Source: Thalassotalea nanhaiensis (lineage in GTDB: Bacteria; Pseudomonadota; Gammaproteobacteria; Enterobacterales; Alteromonadaceae). From it: a stretch of 64,000 nt of DNA. This document shows positions 53,005-62,124 of the stretch, piece after piece. The notes under the pieces are model-generated. The model searched no databases. It saw only the letters and a list, made by a program, of their open reading frames with translations, and had not been told where the DNA came from. The translations under genes were made by a program, and so were the position numbers. The DNA is taken from assembly GCF_031583575.1 (NCBI RefSeq), contig NZ_CP134146.1:3968001-4032000 (forward strand). Reading direction: 5' to 3'. How positions within the stretch are numbered: the first letter of the stretch is position 1; every line of letters starts with the position of its first letter.

Positions 53005-54003
53005 ATGAGTAATTCAAACCAAAATAATAGTAAAGGCGTATCCGTTGTATCTGAAGCGGTATGCCAAGAAATCATGGGGCGACCTGAAGCCTTCACCGCC
53101 GTAGAAAACGTATTTGCAGCTATGGCAAAAAACACTGCCTACAATTTTCCAGTAATACGTGAAGCTATTGGCCATGCCGACGCCCTTTACGGCTTTAAGT
53201 CAGGGTTTGACCGTGACGGTATGGTATTGGGCCTAAAATCTGGTGGTTATTGGCCAGGTAATATCCAACTGGATTTAACCAATCACCAGTCGACAGTTAT
53301 TTTGTTTGATCCTGATACCGGTAAATTGAAGTCTCTGGTTGGTGGAAATTATTTAACCGCAGTGCGCACAGCAGCATCATCTGCAGTATCAATTGCTCAC
53401 TTAGCGCGTAAAGATGCCAAAGTATTAGGAATGGTTGGTGCAGGACATCAATCAACATTTCAGTTAAGAGCAGCTGTTGAACAGCGTAACTTCGAGAAAG
53501 TTGTGGCTTGGAATTTTCATCCTGAGCAACTGCCTAACCTTGCCGCTGTTGCAGAAGAGTTAGGTTTACCATTTGAATCTGTTACTCGTGAAGAACTGGG
53601 CGCGCAAGCCGATGTAATTATTACGATTACTTCTGCATTTGAAGCTTTAATTGATGCTGACTGGATTAAACCGGGTACTCACATTGCTTGCATGGGTACC
53701 GACACGAAAGGCAAACAAGAAGTTGATGCAAAACTATTATCAACGGCAACAGTATTTACTGATGAACTGGCCCAGTCGGTTAGCATAGGTGAAGCGCAAC
53801 ATGCCATTGCAGCCGGCTTAATTCAAGAAGCAGACATTGTGCCTATTGGCGAAGTGATCAACGGTACAAAACCAGGCCGTACTTGTGACAAACAAATCAC
53901 CTTATTCGATGGTACCGGTGTAGGGTTGCAAGATTTAGCCGTTGCCTCGGTTGCAGCAGAATTAGCTGAAGCGAAAGGCCAAGCAACGTATTTTAATTTA
54001 TGA
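53005..54003 (+). CDS. bhcD: Iminosuccinate reductase (ornithine cyclodeaminase family)
   Basis: 332 residues of the ornithine cyclodeaminase/mu-crystallin family. GLKSGGYWPGN and TAVRTAASSAVS (about 118-129) form the substrate side, and VLGMVGAGHQSTFQLRA (140-156) is the NAD(P) fold. In the cycle it reduces iminosuccinate to L-aspartate, regenerating the amino donor. It is separated from bhcC by 296 bases with a structured leader, so expression may be uncoupled. AGGAAATAA precedes the ATG. A perfect palindrome at 54037-54062 follows. Confidence 0.85.
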   Translation: MSNSNQNNSKGVSVVSEAVCQEIMGRPEAFTAVENVFAAMAKNTAYNFPVIREAIGHADALYGFKSGFDRDGMVLGLKSGGYWPGNIQLDLTNHQSTVILFDPDTGKLKSLVGGNYLTAVRTAASSAVSIAHLARKDAKVLGMVGAGHQSTFQLRAAVEQRNFEKVVAWNFHPEQLPNLAAVAEELGLPFESVTREELGAQADVIITITSAFEALIDADWIKPGTHIACMGTDTKGKQEVDAKLLSTATVFTDELAQSVSIGEAQHAIAAGLIQEADIVPIGEVINGTKPGRTCDKQITLFDGTGVGLQDLAVASVAAELAEAKGQATYFNL

Positions 54004-54036
54004 TGATATCAGTTTAATTAAATTGGTATTAGACTG

Positions 54037-54062
54037 GGTTCTGTTGAACGTTCAACAGAACC
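54037..54062 (+). terminator. bhcD terminator
   Basis: A perfect 26-base palindrome (GGTTCTGTTGAA and its complement around CG) followed by a CTTTTT stretch, about 34 bases past the bhcD stop. Confidence 0.7.
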
Positions 54063-54104
54063 TAAGCTTTTTAAAAAAGGCATAGCACAATAAAGGACAC
54101 CGTT

Positions 54105-54545
54105 ATGGAATTAAACGTTTATCTCTCAGGTGAAATTCACACCGACTGGCGAGAGCAAATTATTCAGGGTTGCCAAGCGCATGATTTAAACATCGTATTT
54201 TGCTCTGCAAATACCAATCATGATGAAAGTGATGGCGCTGGTGATGTACTTGGTAATGAAGATAAATCATTTTGGCGAGATCATAAATCAGCTAAAGTAA
54301 ATGCGCTAAGAACAAATACATTAATCGAACGTTGTGACATTGCGATTATTCGCTTTGGCGATAAATATAAACAATGGAATGCTGCTTTTGATGCGGGCTA
54401 TTGTGCCGCATTGAGCAAGCCATACATTACTTTACATGGTGAGGATATAATTCACCCACTAAAAGAGGTTGATGCCGCAGCTCACGCATGGGCAACAACC
54501 GTTGAACAAGTCATTGAAACACTTAAGTATATAAGTAACAACTAG
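54105..54545 (+). CDS. YtoQ-family protein (deoxyribosyltransferase-like fold)
   Basis: 146 residues. NVYLSGEIHTDWREQI, DDGAGDVLG-like SDGAGDVLGNEDKSFWRDHKSAKVNALRT seen in parts, and CDIAIIRFGDKYKQWNAAFDAGYCAALSKPYI are typical of the YtoQ family, a group with a nucleoside 2-deoxyribosyltransferase-like fold. The reaction is unknown. Placement between bhcD and a urea transporter, amid purine genes, makes a nucleoside or ureide substrate conceivable. Confidence 0.85.
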   Translation: MELNVYLSGEIHTDWREQIIQGCQAHDLNIVFCSANTNHDESDGAGDVLGNEDKSFWRDHKSAKVNALRTNTLIERCDIAIIRFGDKYKQWNAAFDAGYCAALSKPYITLHGEDIIHPLKEVDAAAHAWATTVEQVIETLKYISNN

Positions 54546-54556
54546 TTAAACCATTA

Positions 54557-54586
54557 AATAGGGGTTAATAACCATTAACCCCTATT
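54557..54586 (+). terminator. Hairpin terminator after the ytoQ-like gene
   Basis: A perfect 13-bp stem with a 4-base loop (54557-54569 with 54574-54586), followed by GAATTTTATT. Confidence 0.75.
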
Positions 54587-54605
54587 GAATTTTATTCGGT
54601 AACAC

Positions 54606-55481
54606 ATGAAGTGCCCTTCTCATCATTTCAGCAATAGTTTTTTTTGTAGCTTTTCACAAATTATGCTGCAAGGAAATGCTGTCACAGGTTTTTTATTCTG
54701 TATCGGTATTGGCCTTAATTCGCCGCAAATGCTGCTAGGTGGAATAATAGCAACACTTGCAGGCTTGGCCACCGCAACGATGAATCGTTATGACTCTGCC
54801 TCGATACAAAATGGCGTTTATAGCTATAACGCTAGTCTCGTCGGCATAGCGGTTTTATTCTTTTTTCCTGCCAGTTTATTCTCGCTATCATTGGCAATTT
54901 TTGCTGGCGCTTTTGCTACCGTCATCACACATTTAATGCTGATAAGAATACCTGGTATATCAGTATTAACTGCGCCGTTTATTATCTCTACCTGGTTAAT
55001 TTTACTGGTTTTTGATAATTCTCAACTCGCTAATTCAGGCGCGGATGTCGCTGCTAATATCACTGGCGATTTTTACTCGCTAATGCGAGGCATAAGCCAA
55101 GTGATGTTTCAGGACTATTGGCTCTCAGGGGGCGTTTTTATATTTGGACTGCTATTTCACTCATTTAAAGCAACCGCTTGGGCAGTTATAGGGTCGGCGC
55201 TGGGTATACTAACCGCACGAGTGTTAGGCTTTTCTGAAGAGTTATTGCTAATGGGTATGTACGGCTTCAACGCTTGCCTAGTGGCAATATCGTTAGCCGA
55301 ACGATATAACAAACATTATTCGCCAATTGTTCTTGGCATTATACTTTCGGTACTCCTTAGCAGAGTATTCGAGCAGATAACGCTGCCAGCATTAACGGCT
55401 CCATTCGTGCTTAGCAGCTGGATAATCCTAGGGTTTATTCGAAGAGATACAAATGTTCAGACTTGCAATAAATCTGCTTAG
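54606..55481 (+). CDS. Urea transporter (UT family)
   Basis: 291 residues, about ten membrane segments. QIMLQGNAVTGFLFCIGIGLNSPQ and the repeated internal halves (NGVYSYNASLVGIA early, MYGFNACLVAISLA late) are the UT signatures: each half carries the LxxxP-like and NaxLvxxA elements of the urea pore. It would release or take up the urea formed by allantoicase and ureidoglycolate lyase. No urease gene is in the window. Its stop overlaps the convergent TetR gene by 4 bases. Confidence 0.93.
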   Translation: MKCPSHHFSNSFFCSFSQIMLQGNAVTGFLFCIGIGLNSPQMLLGGIIATLAGLATATMNRYDSASIQNGVYSYNASLVGIAVLFFFPASLFSLSLAIFAGAFATVITHLMLIRIPGISVLTAPFIISTWLILLVFDNSQLANSGADVAANITGDFYSLMRGISQVMFQDYWLSGGVFIFGLLFHSFKATAWAVIGSALGILTARVLGFSEELLLMGMYGFNACLVAISLAERYNKHYSPIVLGIILSVLLSRVFEQITLPALTAPFVLSSWIILGFIRRDTNVQTCNKSA

Positions 55482-56104
55482 TGAATGCCACAGCCTTTAA
55501 GGATTATTTGAGTCAATGAAGAAACAACGCCTTCGAAATCTTCATCGCTCATTGCATCCTTGTCCAAGGCAGCAATAACTTGCACATTAAAGTCAGCGTA
55601 ATGTTGAGTGGAACTCCAAATTAAAAACAATAAGTGATGCGGATTAACATTATCTATTAAGCCTTTATCAATCCATGTTTGGATAACGGCAACTTTACTT
55701 TTTAACCATTCTTTAAAGTCGCTATTTAAGTATTCATTTAAAACTGGTGCGCCATGAATCAACTCACTGGCAAATATTCTCGATGAATCAGGGTCATCTT
55801 TAGAATGCATAACTTTGGCGCGAATATATGCGCTAAGAGCTTGTTTAGGCTCAAGTTCTGCATTCAAGGTGTCGTAATCCCTATTCCATATTTCAACGAT
55901 ATTGCTTAACAATTGCTGATAAAGATCGGTTTTGTCTTGAAAGTAGTAATGGATATTTGCGCGAGCGATATTGGCACGTTCGGCTATACGTTTAATTGAC
56001 GCACCTTTGAAACCATAGGTGACAAATTCTTTTTTGGCCGCATTAAAGATGATCGCCTTATTCTTTTGTCGAACACTGCCTTCTGACATTTTAGCTTTGG
56101 CCAC
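55478..56104 (-). CDS. TetR-family regulator, RutR-like
   Basis: 208 residues. The N-terminal helix-turn-helix (about 12-65: FVTYGFKGASIKRIAERANIARANIHYYFQDK in parts) and a C-terminal domain with FASELIHGAPVLNEYLN and LLFLIWSSTQHYADFN resemble RutR, the regulator of pyrimidine and purine use in E. coli that senses uracil. It lies upstream of malate synthase G in the reverse orientation to the bhc genes and may govern the catabolic operon. Ligand unknown. Confidence 0.85.
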   Translation of the reverse strand: MAKAKMSEGSVRQKNKAIIFNAAKKEFVTYGFKGASIKRIAERANIARANIHYYFQDKTDLYQQLLSNIVEIWNRDYDTLNAELEPKQALSAYIRAKVMHSKDDPDSSRIFASELIHGAPVLNEYLNSDFKEWLKSKVAVIQTWIDKGLIDNVNPHHLLFLIWSSTQHYADFNVQVIAALDKDAMSDEDFEGVVSSLTQIILKGCGIH

Positions 56105-56239
56105 AAAAACTCCTATTAGAAAATTAAAATCAGCAGCATGTTAGGTTTTAACACTATGCCGCTGATTCCTCATCATTAAATAATAAAAGCCAAATATTTT
56201 CAACCACGAAAATTGTGATTTCAGAATTAATTTTGCCCT

Positions 56240-58426
56240 TTAATTTACTGCTTTTAATTCTATACGGCGTTGATGCAATAGTGGTTCTGTATAACCACTT
56301 GGTTGCTCCTTGCCTTTGAAAATTAAATCCATTGCAGCATTGAACGCAATATTAGTATTAAAGTTTGGCGCCATAGGCTCATAACTTGCGTCAGTTATAT
56401 TTTGTTGATCAACCACTTTCGCCATACGCTGTAAAGACTCTATCACTTGCTCTTTGGTTAACATGCCATGATGCAACCAGTTACAAATATGCTGACTCGA
56501 AATTCGTAATGTTGCTCTATCTTCCATGCGCCCGACGTTATCAATATCAGGAACTTTTGAACAACCTGTGCCTTGATCAATCCAGCGCACAACATAACCA
56601 AGCAATCCTTGAACGTTATTATCAAGTTCGTGCTGAATATCTTCGGCGCTGAGCGATTCTTTATTTTTTAATAGCGGGATAGTTAATAATGCCGATAAAT
56701 CATTACTATTTGACTGACTAAACTGTTCGAGCATAGCCTCTTGAATTTCAACAACATTAACCTTGTGGTAGTGCAATACGTGCAATGTAGCAGCTGTTGG
56801 TGAGGGTACCCAAGCACAATTAGCGCCTGATTCTGGATGGCCTATTTTATTGGTTAACATGGCCGACATTTCATCCGGAATGGCCCACATGCCCTTACCT
56901 ATTTGCGCTTTGCCTTTTAAGCCAGCTTGTAAGCCAATACGCACATTGCGGTTTTCATAAGCATCAATCCATTGCTCGTTTTTCATCAACTCTTTACGCG
57001 CCATCGGTCCCGCTTGCATGCTGGTATGAATTTCATCACCGGTTCTATCTAAAAAACCTGTGTTGATAAAAGCAAGACGATCTTTTGCAGCTCTAATACA
57101 CTCTTTTAAATTAACCGAAGTTCGACGTTCTTCATCCATTATCCCCATTTTAATAGTATTAGTAGCTAAGCCTAAACCCGCTTCAATTCGAGTGAATAAT
57201 GCATTACTAAATGCGACTTCTTCTGGGCCATGCATTTTAGGTTTAACAATGTAGATACTGCCTTGGCGCGAGTTTTTAAATTTTGAACTGCCCTTTAAAT
57301 CATGCAATGAAATTAGTGTGGTTATGAGGCCATCTAAAATACCCTCTGGCACTTCTTTATCGTCTGCGGTTAACACCGCATCGTTCGTCATTAAATGACC
57401 AACGTTACGGACAAATAACAAACTGCGACCAGGTAAGGTTAACTCTTGCTCATCTAAAGTCGTATAGCTTCTATCTTCATTAAGTGTTCGAGTGATTGAA
57501 ACACCATTTTTTTCAAGAGTCTCGCTTAAATCACCTTTCATTAAACCTAACCAGTTACGATATACCGCGGTTTTATCTTCGGCATCAACCGCAGCAATAG
57601 AGTCTTCGCAATCCTGAATGGTACTTAAGGCAGATTCAAGAATAATATCAGCAACTGACGCCGGATCTGTTTTTGCTACCGGCACACTTGGGTCGATTTT
57701 AATTTCAATATGCAAACCATTGTTTTTAAAAAGAATAGCCGACGGGTTTTGCTTGTCACCTTTAAATGCAACAAACTTTTCCTGCTCGACTAAGCTCACT
57801 TGTTGAGCATTTTGCAACGTCACCACCAGTTTACCATCAGCAACCTGGTAACTTGTTACCTCAATATGGCTACCATTGGTTAATGGTAAAACATCATCTA
57901 AAAAACGGCGCGCATATGCTTGTACCCTGGCCCCGCGGATCGGATTATAATTTTTGGTTACAGTAGCACCATTATCCTCTCCAATAACATCAGTACCATA
58001 AAGGGCATCATATAAACTTCCCCAACGAGCATTGGCAGCATTAAGAGCGAAACGGGCATTCATTAACGGCACAACCAATTGTGGTCCTGCGACCTTGGCT
58101 ACCTCTTCGTCAACATAAGTAGTGGTTATCGAAAAATCTTCTTTTTCGGTAACGATATAGCCTATATCGGTTAAAAAGTCCTGATACTTTTGCTGCTCAA
58201 AAGGTTGGTTATTCGGGTCTAGATGCCAAGCATCTATTTTCGCTTGCATCTCTTCGCGAGTTGCCAAAAGCGCCTGGTTTTTAGGGGTAAATTCATCAAA
58301 AACATACGCTAAAGTTTGCCAAAAATCTTCAGCATCAAGACCAGTTCCTGGTAGTACTTCATGCTCTACTAAATTGTATAAAGACTCTGCGACTTTATAG
58401 CCGTGTTTAATTACGCGTTTATTCAT
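56240..58426 (-). CDS. glcB: Malate synthase G
   Basis: Condenses glyoxylate with acetyl-CoA to malate in the cytosol. 728 residues (E. coli 723). NPIRGARVQAYARRFLDDVLPL, NSRQGSIYIVKPKMHGPEEVAF, GIMDEERRTSVNLKECI, FINTGFLDRTGDEIHTSM and VNVVEIQEAM are diagnostic. It is the last gene of a minus-strand run with puuD and guaD, 88 bases after puuD, where a hairpin lies. So it is a direct outlet for the glyoxylate produced by purine breakdown, alongside the bhc route. Confidence 0.97.
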   Translation of the reverse strand: MNKRVIKHGYKVAESLYNLVEHEVLPGTGLDAEDFWQTLAYVFDEFTPKNQALLATREEMQAKIDAWHLDPNNQPFEQQKYQDFLTDIGYIVTEKEDFSITTTYVDEEVAKVAGPQLVVPLMNARFALNAANARWGSLYDALYGTDVIGEDNGATVTKNYNPIRGARVQAYARRFLDDVLPLTNGSHIEVTSYQVADGKLVVTLQNAQQVSLVEQEKFVAFKGDKQNPSAILFKNNGLHIEIKIDPSVPVAKTDPASVADIILESALSTIQDCEDSIAAVDAEDKTAVYRNWLGLMKGDLSETLEKNGVSITRTLNEDRSYTTLDEQELTLPGRSLLFVRNVGHLMTNDAVLTADDKEVPEGILDGLITTLISLHDLKGSSKFKNSRQGSIYIVKPKMHGPEEVAFSNALFTRIEAGLGLATNTIKMGIMDEERRTSVNLKECIRAAKDRLAFINTGFLDRTGDEIHTSMQAGPMARKELMKNEQWIDAYENRNVRIGLQAGLKGKAQIGKGMWAIPDEMSAMLTNKIGHPESGANCAWVPSPTAATLHVLHYHKVNVVEIQEAMLEQFSQSNSNDLSALLTIPLLKNKESLSAEDIQHELDNNVQGLLGYVVRWIDQGTGCSKVPDIDNVGRMEDRATLRISSQHICNWLHHGMLTKEQVIESLQRMAKVVDQQNITDASYEPMAPNFNTNIAFNAAMDLIFKGKEQPSGYTEPLLHQRRIELKAVN

Positions 58427-58456
58427 AGGGTAACTCTGTTTATTTGATACTGATCG

Positions 58457-58481
58457 AGAAAAGCAGCTGCGCTGCTTTTCT
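58457..58481 (-). terminator. Hairpin between puuD and glcB
   Basis: A 10- to 11-bp stem (AGAAAAGCAG with CTGCTTTTCT) with a short loop in the 88-base puuD-glcB gap. No strong T-run; it may weaken read-through into glcB or stabilise mRNA. Confidence 0.5.
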
Positions 58482-58514
58482 GTATTTTTACGACTGTCTG
58501 CATACGCAGAACGG

Positions 58515-59705
58515 TTAGTTCATTCGTTCCAACCAAATTGCCAAGCTCGTTCGCTCTTCATCGCTCATTTCGGTTTTGTTCATAAATGGCATATCTTTAG
58601 CGTCAATAACCCGCGCTTTAATTCGCGGAGCCCACTGTTCGATGCTTGCTATGTTGGTAAATACAATTCCTGCCGGGGCAATTTTAAAGATATCATCTGT
58701 TGGCTGCTCGGAATGACAAGAGCCGCAACGTTGTTCAATAATTTGTGTCACTTGCTCATTACTCACCACTTGCTGTTTCTGCTCTGCACTTATTTCTACC
58801 GAGCGGGGTGCAATAACAAATGCCAAAGCAATGGTTGCAACAACAGAGCCAACTAAAACAAATGGTTTTTGCTTACCAAAATGGCGCAAGACAAAATATT
58901 GACGAACAGCTGCCGTAATTAAAATGATGCCAATTAACACTAACCAATTAGCACTATGATTATAGGTCATTGGGTAATGGTTTGAGATCATAATGAAGAT
59001 AACCGGCAAGGTCGTATAGGTATTATGAGTCGAGCGTAATTTCGCATTTAAGCCATAAGATGGATCAGGCGAGGTGCCTTGTTCAACTGCTTTTACCAAA
59101 GCACGTTGTGATGGCATAATTCCAAAGAATACGTTGCCAGCCATAATCGTGCCTATGATTGCGCCCATATGCATGTAAGCACCACGTGCACTAAATACTT
59201 GGGTTAAACCATACGATAACGCGGTGGCCACAACGATTAAGATCAAGCCTAAAATAATGCCATGGTTTTTTAATTTAGTACGCACTAACACTTCATAACT
59301 ACCCACACCAACAACAATGGAACCTATGCCCAAGGCAATGGCTTGAAACTGTGTGAGGTCGGCAACACGTTTATCAATCAAGTACGATTCTGCACCAACA
59401 TAAAACATTAACGATAGTAATAAAAAGCCAGTGATCCAAGTAGTGTAGGCTTCCCACTTAAACCAATGCAATGTGGTTGGCATTTTCGGCGGCGCAAGTT
59501 TGTACTTAGCCACTTCGTAAAAGCCACCACCATGAATGGCCCATAGATCACCACCAACACCATTGTCGGCTTTTACTTGTGGTGGTTTTTCTAAGTGGTT
59601 ATCTAGCCAGACAAAGTAAAATGAGGCACCGATCCAAGCGATACCAGTAATAAGATGAGCAAAGCGAATAACTAAATTTAGCCATTCATTAATATACGGA
59701 TCCAT
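58515..59705 (-). CDS. puuD: Membrane urate hydroxylase with cytochrome c domain
   Basis: 396 residues. The N-terminal part is an integral membrane domain of about eight segments (FAHLITGIAWIGASFYFVWLDNHLE, then GGDLWAIHGGGFYEVAKYKL), typical of PuuD. The C-terminal part is a cytochrome c with heme motif C327-GSC-H331 and a likely Met ligand in AKDMPF. It oxidises urate to 5-hydroxyisourate and passes electrons to the respiratory chain, rather than to oxygen as soluble uricase does. Downstream of guaD by 36 bases. Confidence 0.95.
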   Translation of the reverse strand: MDPYINEWLNLVIRFAHLITGIAWIGASFYFVWLDNHLEKPPQVKADNGVGGDLWAIHGGGFYEVAKYKLAPPKMPTTLHWFKWEAYTTWITGFLLLSLMFYVGAESYLIDKRVADLTQFQAIALGIGSIVVGVGSYEVLVRTKLKNHGIILGLILIVVATALSYGLTQVFSARGAYMHMGAIIGTIMAGNVFFGIMPSQRALVKAVEQGTSPDPSYGLNAKLRSTHNTYTTLPVIFIMISNHYPMTYNHSANWLVLIGIILITAAVRQYFVLRHFGKQKPFVLVGSVVATIALAFVIAPRSVEISAEQKQQVVSNEQVTQIIEQRCGSCHSEQPTDDIFKIAPAGIVFTNIASIEQWAPRIKARVIDAKDMPFMNKTEMSDEERTSLAIWLERMN

Positions 59706-59741
59706 AATAATTCCTTAATTCTTTTATTTTTAGCAGCTGCG

Positions 59742-61028
59742 TTATATACGCTCACCCATAATATGGGTGGCCTTAACGTGTCGCTCATCGCCTAACATGC
59801 TTAAAATAAACAGCTTTTCAGACAAGTGTGTGCAATGCTGCATACGTCTGTCCATAAGCGGTGTTGCATGATAATCAAGAACGATAAAGTCAGCTTCTGC
59901 GCCTTTACTGAAGTTACCTATGGTGCCCTCAAGATCTAACGCAATGGCTCCTCCTAATGTGGCCAAATAAAACGATTGGAATGGGCTGAGTTTTTCTGAA
60001 CGAAGTTGTTGAGTTTTATAACCTTCGTTAAGTGTGCTTAACATTGAAAATGTTGTACCTGCGCCAATATCGGTACCATAACCAACATTAACGTCAAATT
60101 TTTGCGCCTGTTGCAGGTTAAATAAACCACTGCCTAAAAACAGGTTTGAACTTGGGCAAAAAGCTATGGCTGAATCGGTTTCACCCAAGCGTTGACACTC
60201 ACTATCATGCAAGTGCACGCCATGGGCAAAGACACTACGGCGTCCTAGCAATTTACTTTTATCATATACATCCAAATAGCCGTCGCTATCCGGGAAAAGT
60301 TCATTTACCCAAGCTATTTCATCTTTGTTTTCACTTAAATGGGTATGTAAATAAACACTCGGATTTTCGGCAAGTAATTGCCCGGCTTTATTTAATTGTT
60401 CGCTTGAACAGGTTGGTGCAAAGCGTGGCGTAATGGCATATTGTAAACGATCTTTTTTGTGCCATTTTTCGATTAATGCTTTGCTGTCGTCATAACCTGA
60501 TTGCGCTGTATCTGACAAATAATCAGGGCAATTTTGGTCCATTAATACCTTGCCACAAATCATTCGTAATTTTTTCTGTTGCGCAACGCTAAAGAACGCA
60601 TCAACAGACTCTTTATGTACCGTACCAAACACCAAAGCCGTTGTTGTGCCAGCATCGAGTAACTGTGTCAAAAAGAACTCTGCCACTTTTTTTCCATGCT
60701 CTAAATCTGAAAATTTACGCTCAAATGGGAACGTATAGTTTTCTAGCCACTCGAGTAACTGTTCGCCATAGGAGGCGATCATTTCGGTTTGTGGATAATG
60801 AACGTGAGTATCGATAAAACCAGGCATGATCAGGCCATTTTCATAATGAACAACATCAATGTTGCTATCTAACGTTGGTAATAATTCACTGGCTTCGCCG
60901 ACTTGTTCAATCAGACCATTTTTAATGATCAATAAACCGTCTTCTATATATTGGTAACTGTCTTCGAGTTCTACTTTGGCTGGATCGGCCAAAAAATGTA
61001 ATAACTCTCCGCGGTAAACTTTTAACAT
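59742..61028 (-). CDS. guaD: Guanine deaminase
   Basis: Hydrolyses guanine to xanthine and ammonia. 428 residues, amidohydrolase fold. The metal site is seen as H75/H77 in DTHVHYPQ, HTHLSENKDE, FAHGVHL and GTDIGAGTTFSML. The N-terminal GELLHF and the end RMQHC fit GuaD rather than other deaminases. A xanthine dehydrogenase must link it to PuuD but is not in the window. First gene of the guaD-puuD(-glcB) run. Confidence 0.95.
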   Translation of the reverse strand: MLKVYRGELLHFLADPAKVELEDSYQYIEDGLLIIKNGLIEQVGEASELLPTLDSNIDVVHYENGLIMPGFIDTHVHYPQTEMIASYGEQLLEWLENYTFPFERKFSDLEHGKKVAEFFLTQLLDAGTTTALVFGTVHKESVDAFFSVAQQKKLRMICGKVLMDQNCPDYLSDTAQSGYDDSKALIEKWHKKDRLQYAITPRFAPTCSSEQLNKAGQLLAENPSVYLHTHLSENKDEIAWVNELFPDSDGYLDVYDKSKLLGRRSVFAHGVHLHDSECQRLGETDSAIAFCPSSNLFLGSGLFNLQQAQKFDVNVGYGTDIGAGTTFSMLSTLNEGYKTQQLRSEKLSPFQSFYLATLGGAIALDLEGTIGNFSKGAEADFIVLDYHATPLMDRRMQHCTHLSEKLFILSMLGDERHVKATHIMGERI

Positions 61029-61238
61029 GTTGTTCTGCCTATATGCATAATCGCTATATTTTTCTGATTTTGCGATTTGTTCTGTGTTGTAATGTATTGC
61101 CGTTTAATTGATTATTCTGTTTTTGCAAACCAATTCAACCGGCTTCTTGCTTGTTGCCTTTGTGCTCTTGATTTATGGCACATTTGGCATTTTCTATTTG
61201 TTCTTCTTGCGATTTTTTTCAATGTCTAACCCATATCA

Positions 61239-61757
61239 TCAGCTTGTCGCGATAACCAACGAACCGTCGAGTTTGAGTACGTCACAGTTGTCACCCTCAC
61301 CGCCTCTATCAACGACTAAAAAATCACTTTCGCCGCCAAGCGCTAGACAAAAGTGATGCCAGGTACCCTTATGGTAGTTAATCCCTTGACCAGCTTTTGC
61401 TAGAAATACTTCAATTTTATTCACATCAAATTCGCCAGCGGGAGCGACAACCACTAAATACGGGTTTGGACCCATAGGGATAAATGCTTGGCTGCCATGT
61501 GGGTGGCGCTCCATCATTTTAATGGCAATCGGTTGTGTTAATGGCTTAGAGCGAAAAATATTCACTAAGGTATGACCGTTATTATCATCAACATCTACCT
61601 TGGCTAAGTCATGAAAACGGGTAGTATGACCGTCGTTTATGGCAAAGCTTTTTGCATGAGAGCTAGCTTCAATAACGTCACCAAAAGCACTGAAAGCGTC
61701 CTTGGTAAGTGGTTTTGGCGTGATAATTTGCACGTTATCAGTCATTATAGTTTCCAT
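61239..61757 (-). CDS. allA: Ureidoglycolate lyase
   Basis: Splits ureidoglycolate into glyoxylate and urea. 172 residues (the family has about 160-170). IITPKPLTKDAFSAFGDVIE, the FRSKPLTQPIAIKMMERHPHGSQAFIPM cupin region seen in parts, and GINYHKGTWHHFCLAL are typical. A start four codons later (MTDNVQ) is equally possible. It is 11 bases after uraH, in the ureide operon. Confidence 0.94.
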   Translation of the reverse strand: METIMTDNVQIITPKPLTKDAFSAFGDVIEASSHAKSFAINDGHTTRFHDLAKVDVDDNNGHTLVNIFRSKPLTQPIAIKMMERHPHGSQAFIPMGPNPYLVVVAPAGEFDVNKIEVFLAKAGQGINYHKGTWHHFCLALGGESDFLVVDRGGEGDNCDVLKLDGSLVIATS

Positions 61758-61768
61758 TTAAATTATCT

Positions 61769-62110
61769 TTAGCTGCCACGGTAAGTCGAATAACCAAACG
61801 CGGTTAATAACAACGGAATATGGTAATGCGTTCCGCTGGCATCAATTTCAAACACGATATCAACATACGGGTAAAACCCTTCTTCGTTGTTCGCTTTAAA
61901 ATAAACTGAGGTTGCAAAGTGCATACGGTAAACGCCAGCAGGTAATACTTCACCCTCAGCGAGTAAGCCTGGTAAACGGCCATCATCATTTGTGACACCG
62001 CCATTGATTTCTTTCCAATCACTGCCTTGCTGGGCAAATAACGTGATAGGAACATTTTTTGCGGGTTTTCCGCGTGTTGTATCGAGTATGTGAGTAGTAA
62101 TTTGACTCAT
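61769..62110 (-). CDS. uraH: 5-Hydroxyisourate hydrolase
   Basis: Transthyretin-related enzyme, 113 residues. It opens with THILDTTRGKPAKNVPI and ends with the signature YSTYRGS. Catalytic His in ITTHILD and Arg in the middle are in place. Takes the PuuD product to OHCU. 14 bases separate it from uraD. Confidence 0.97.
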   Translation of the reverse strand: MSQITTHILDTTRGKPAKNVPITLFAQQGSDWKEINGGVTNDDGRLPGLLAEGEVLPAGVYRMHFATSVYFKANNEEGFYPYVDIVFEIDASGTHYHIPLLLTAFGYSTYRGS

Positions 62111-62124
62111 ATTTATTCCTTAAG

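Noticed and set aside
61108-61356. Plus-strand frame of 82 residues opposite allA
   Set aside because: It overlaps the well-supported allA end on the other strand, and its second half is an allA shadow; no ribosome-binding site.
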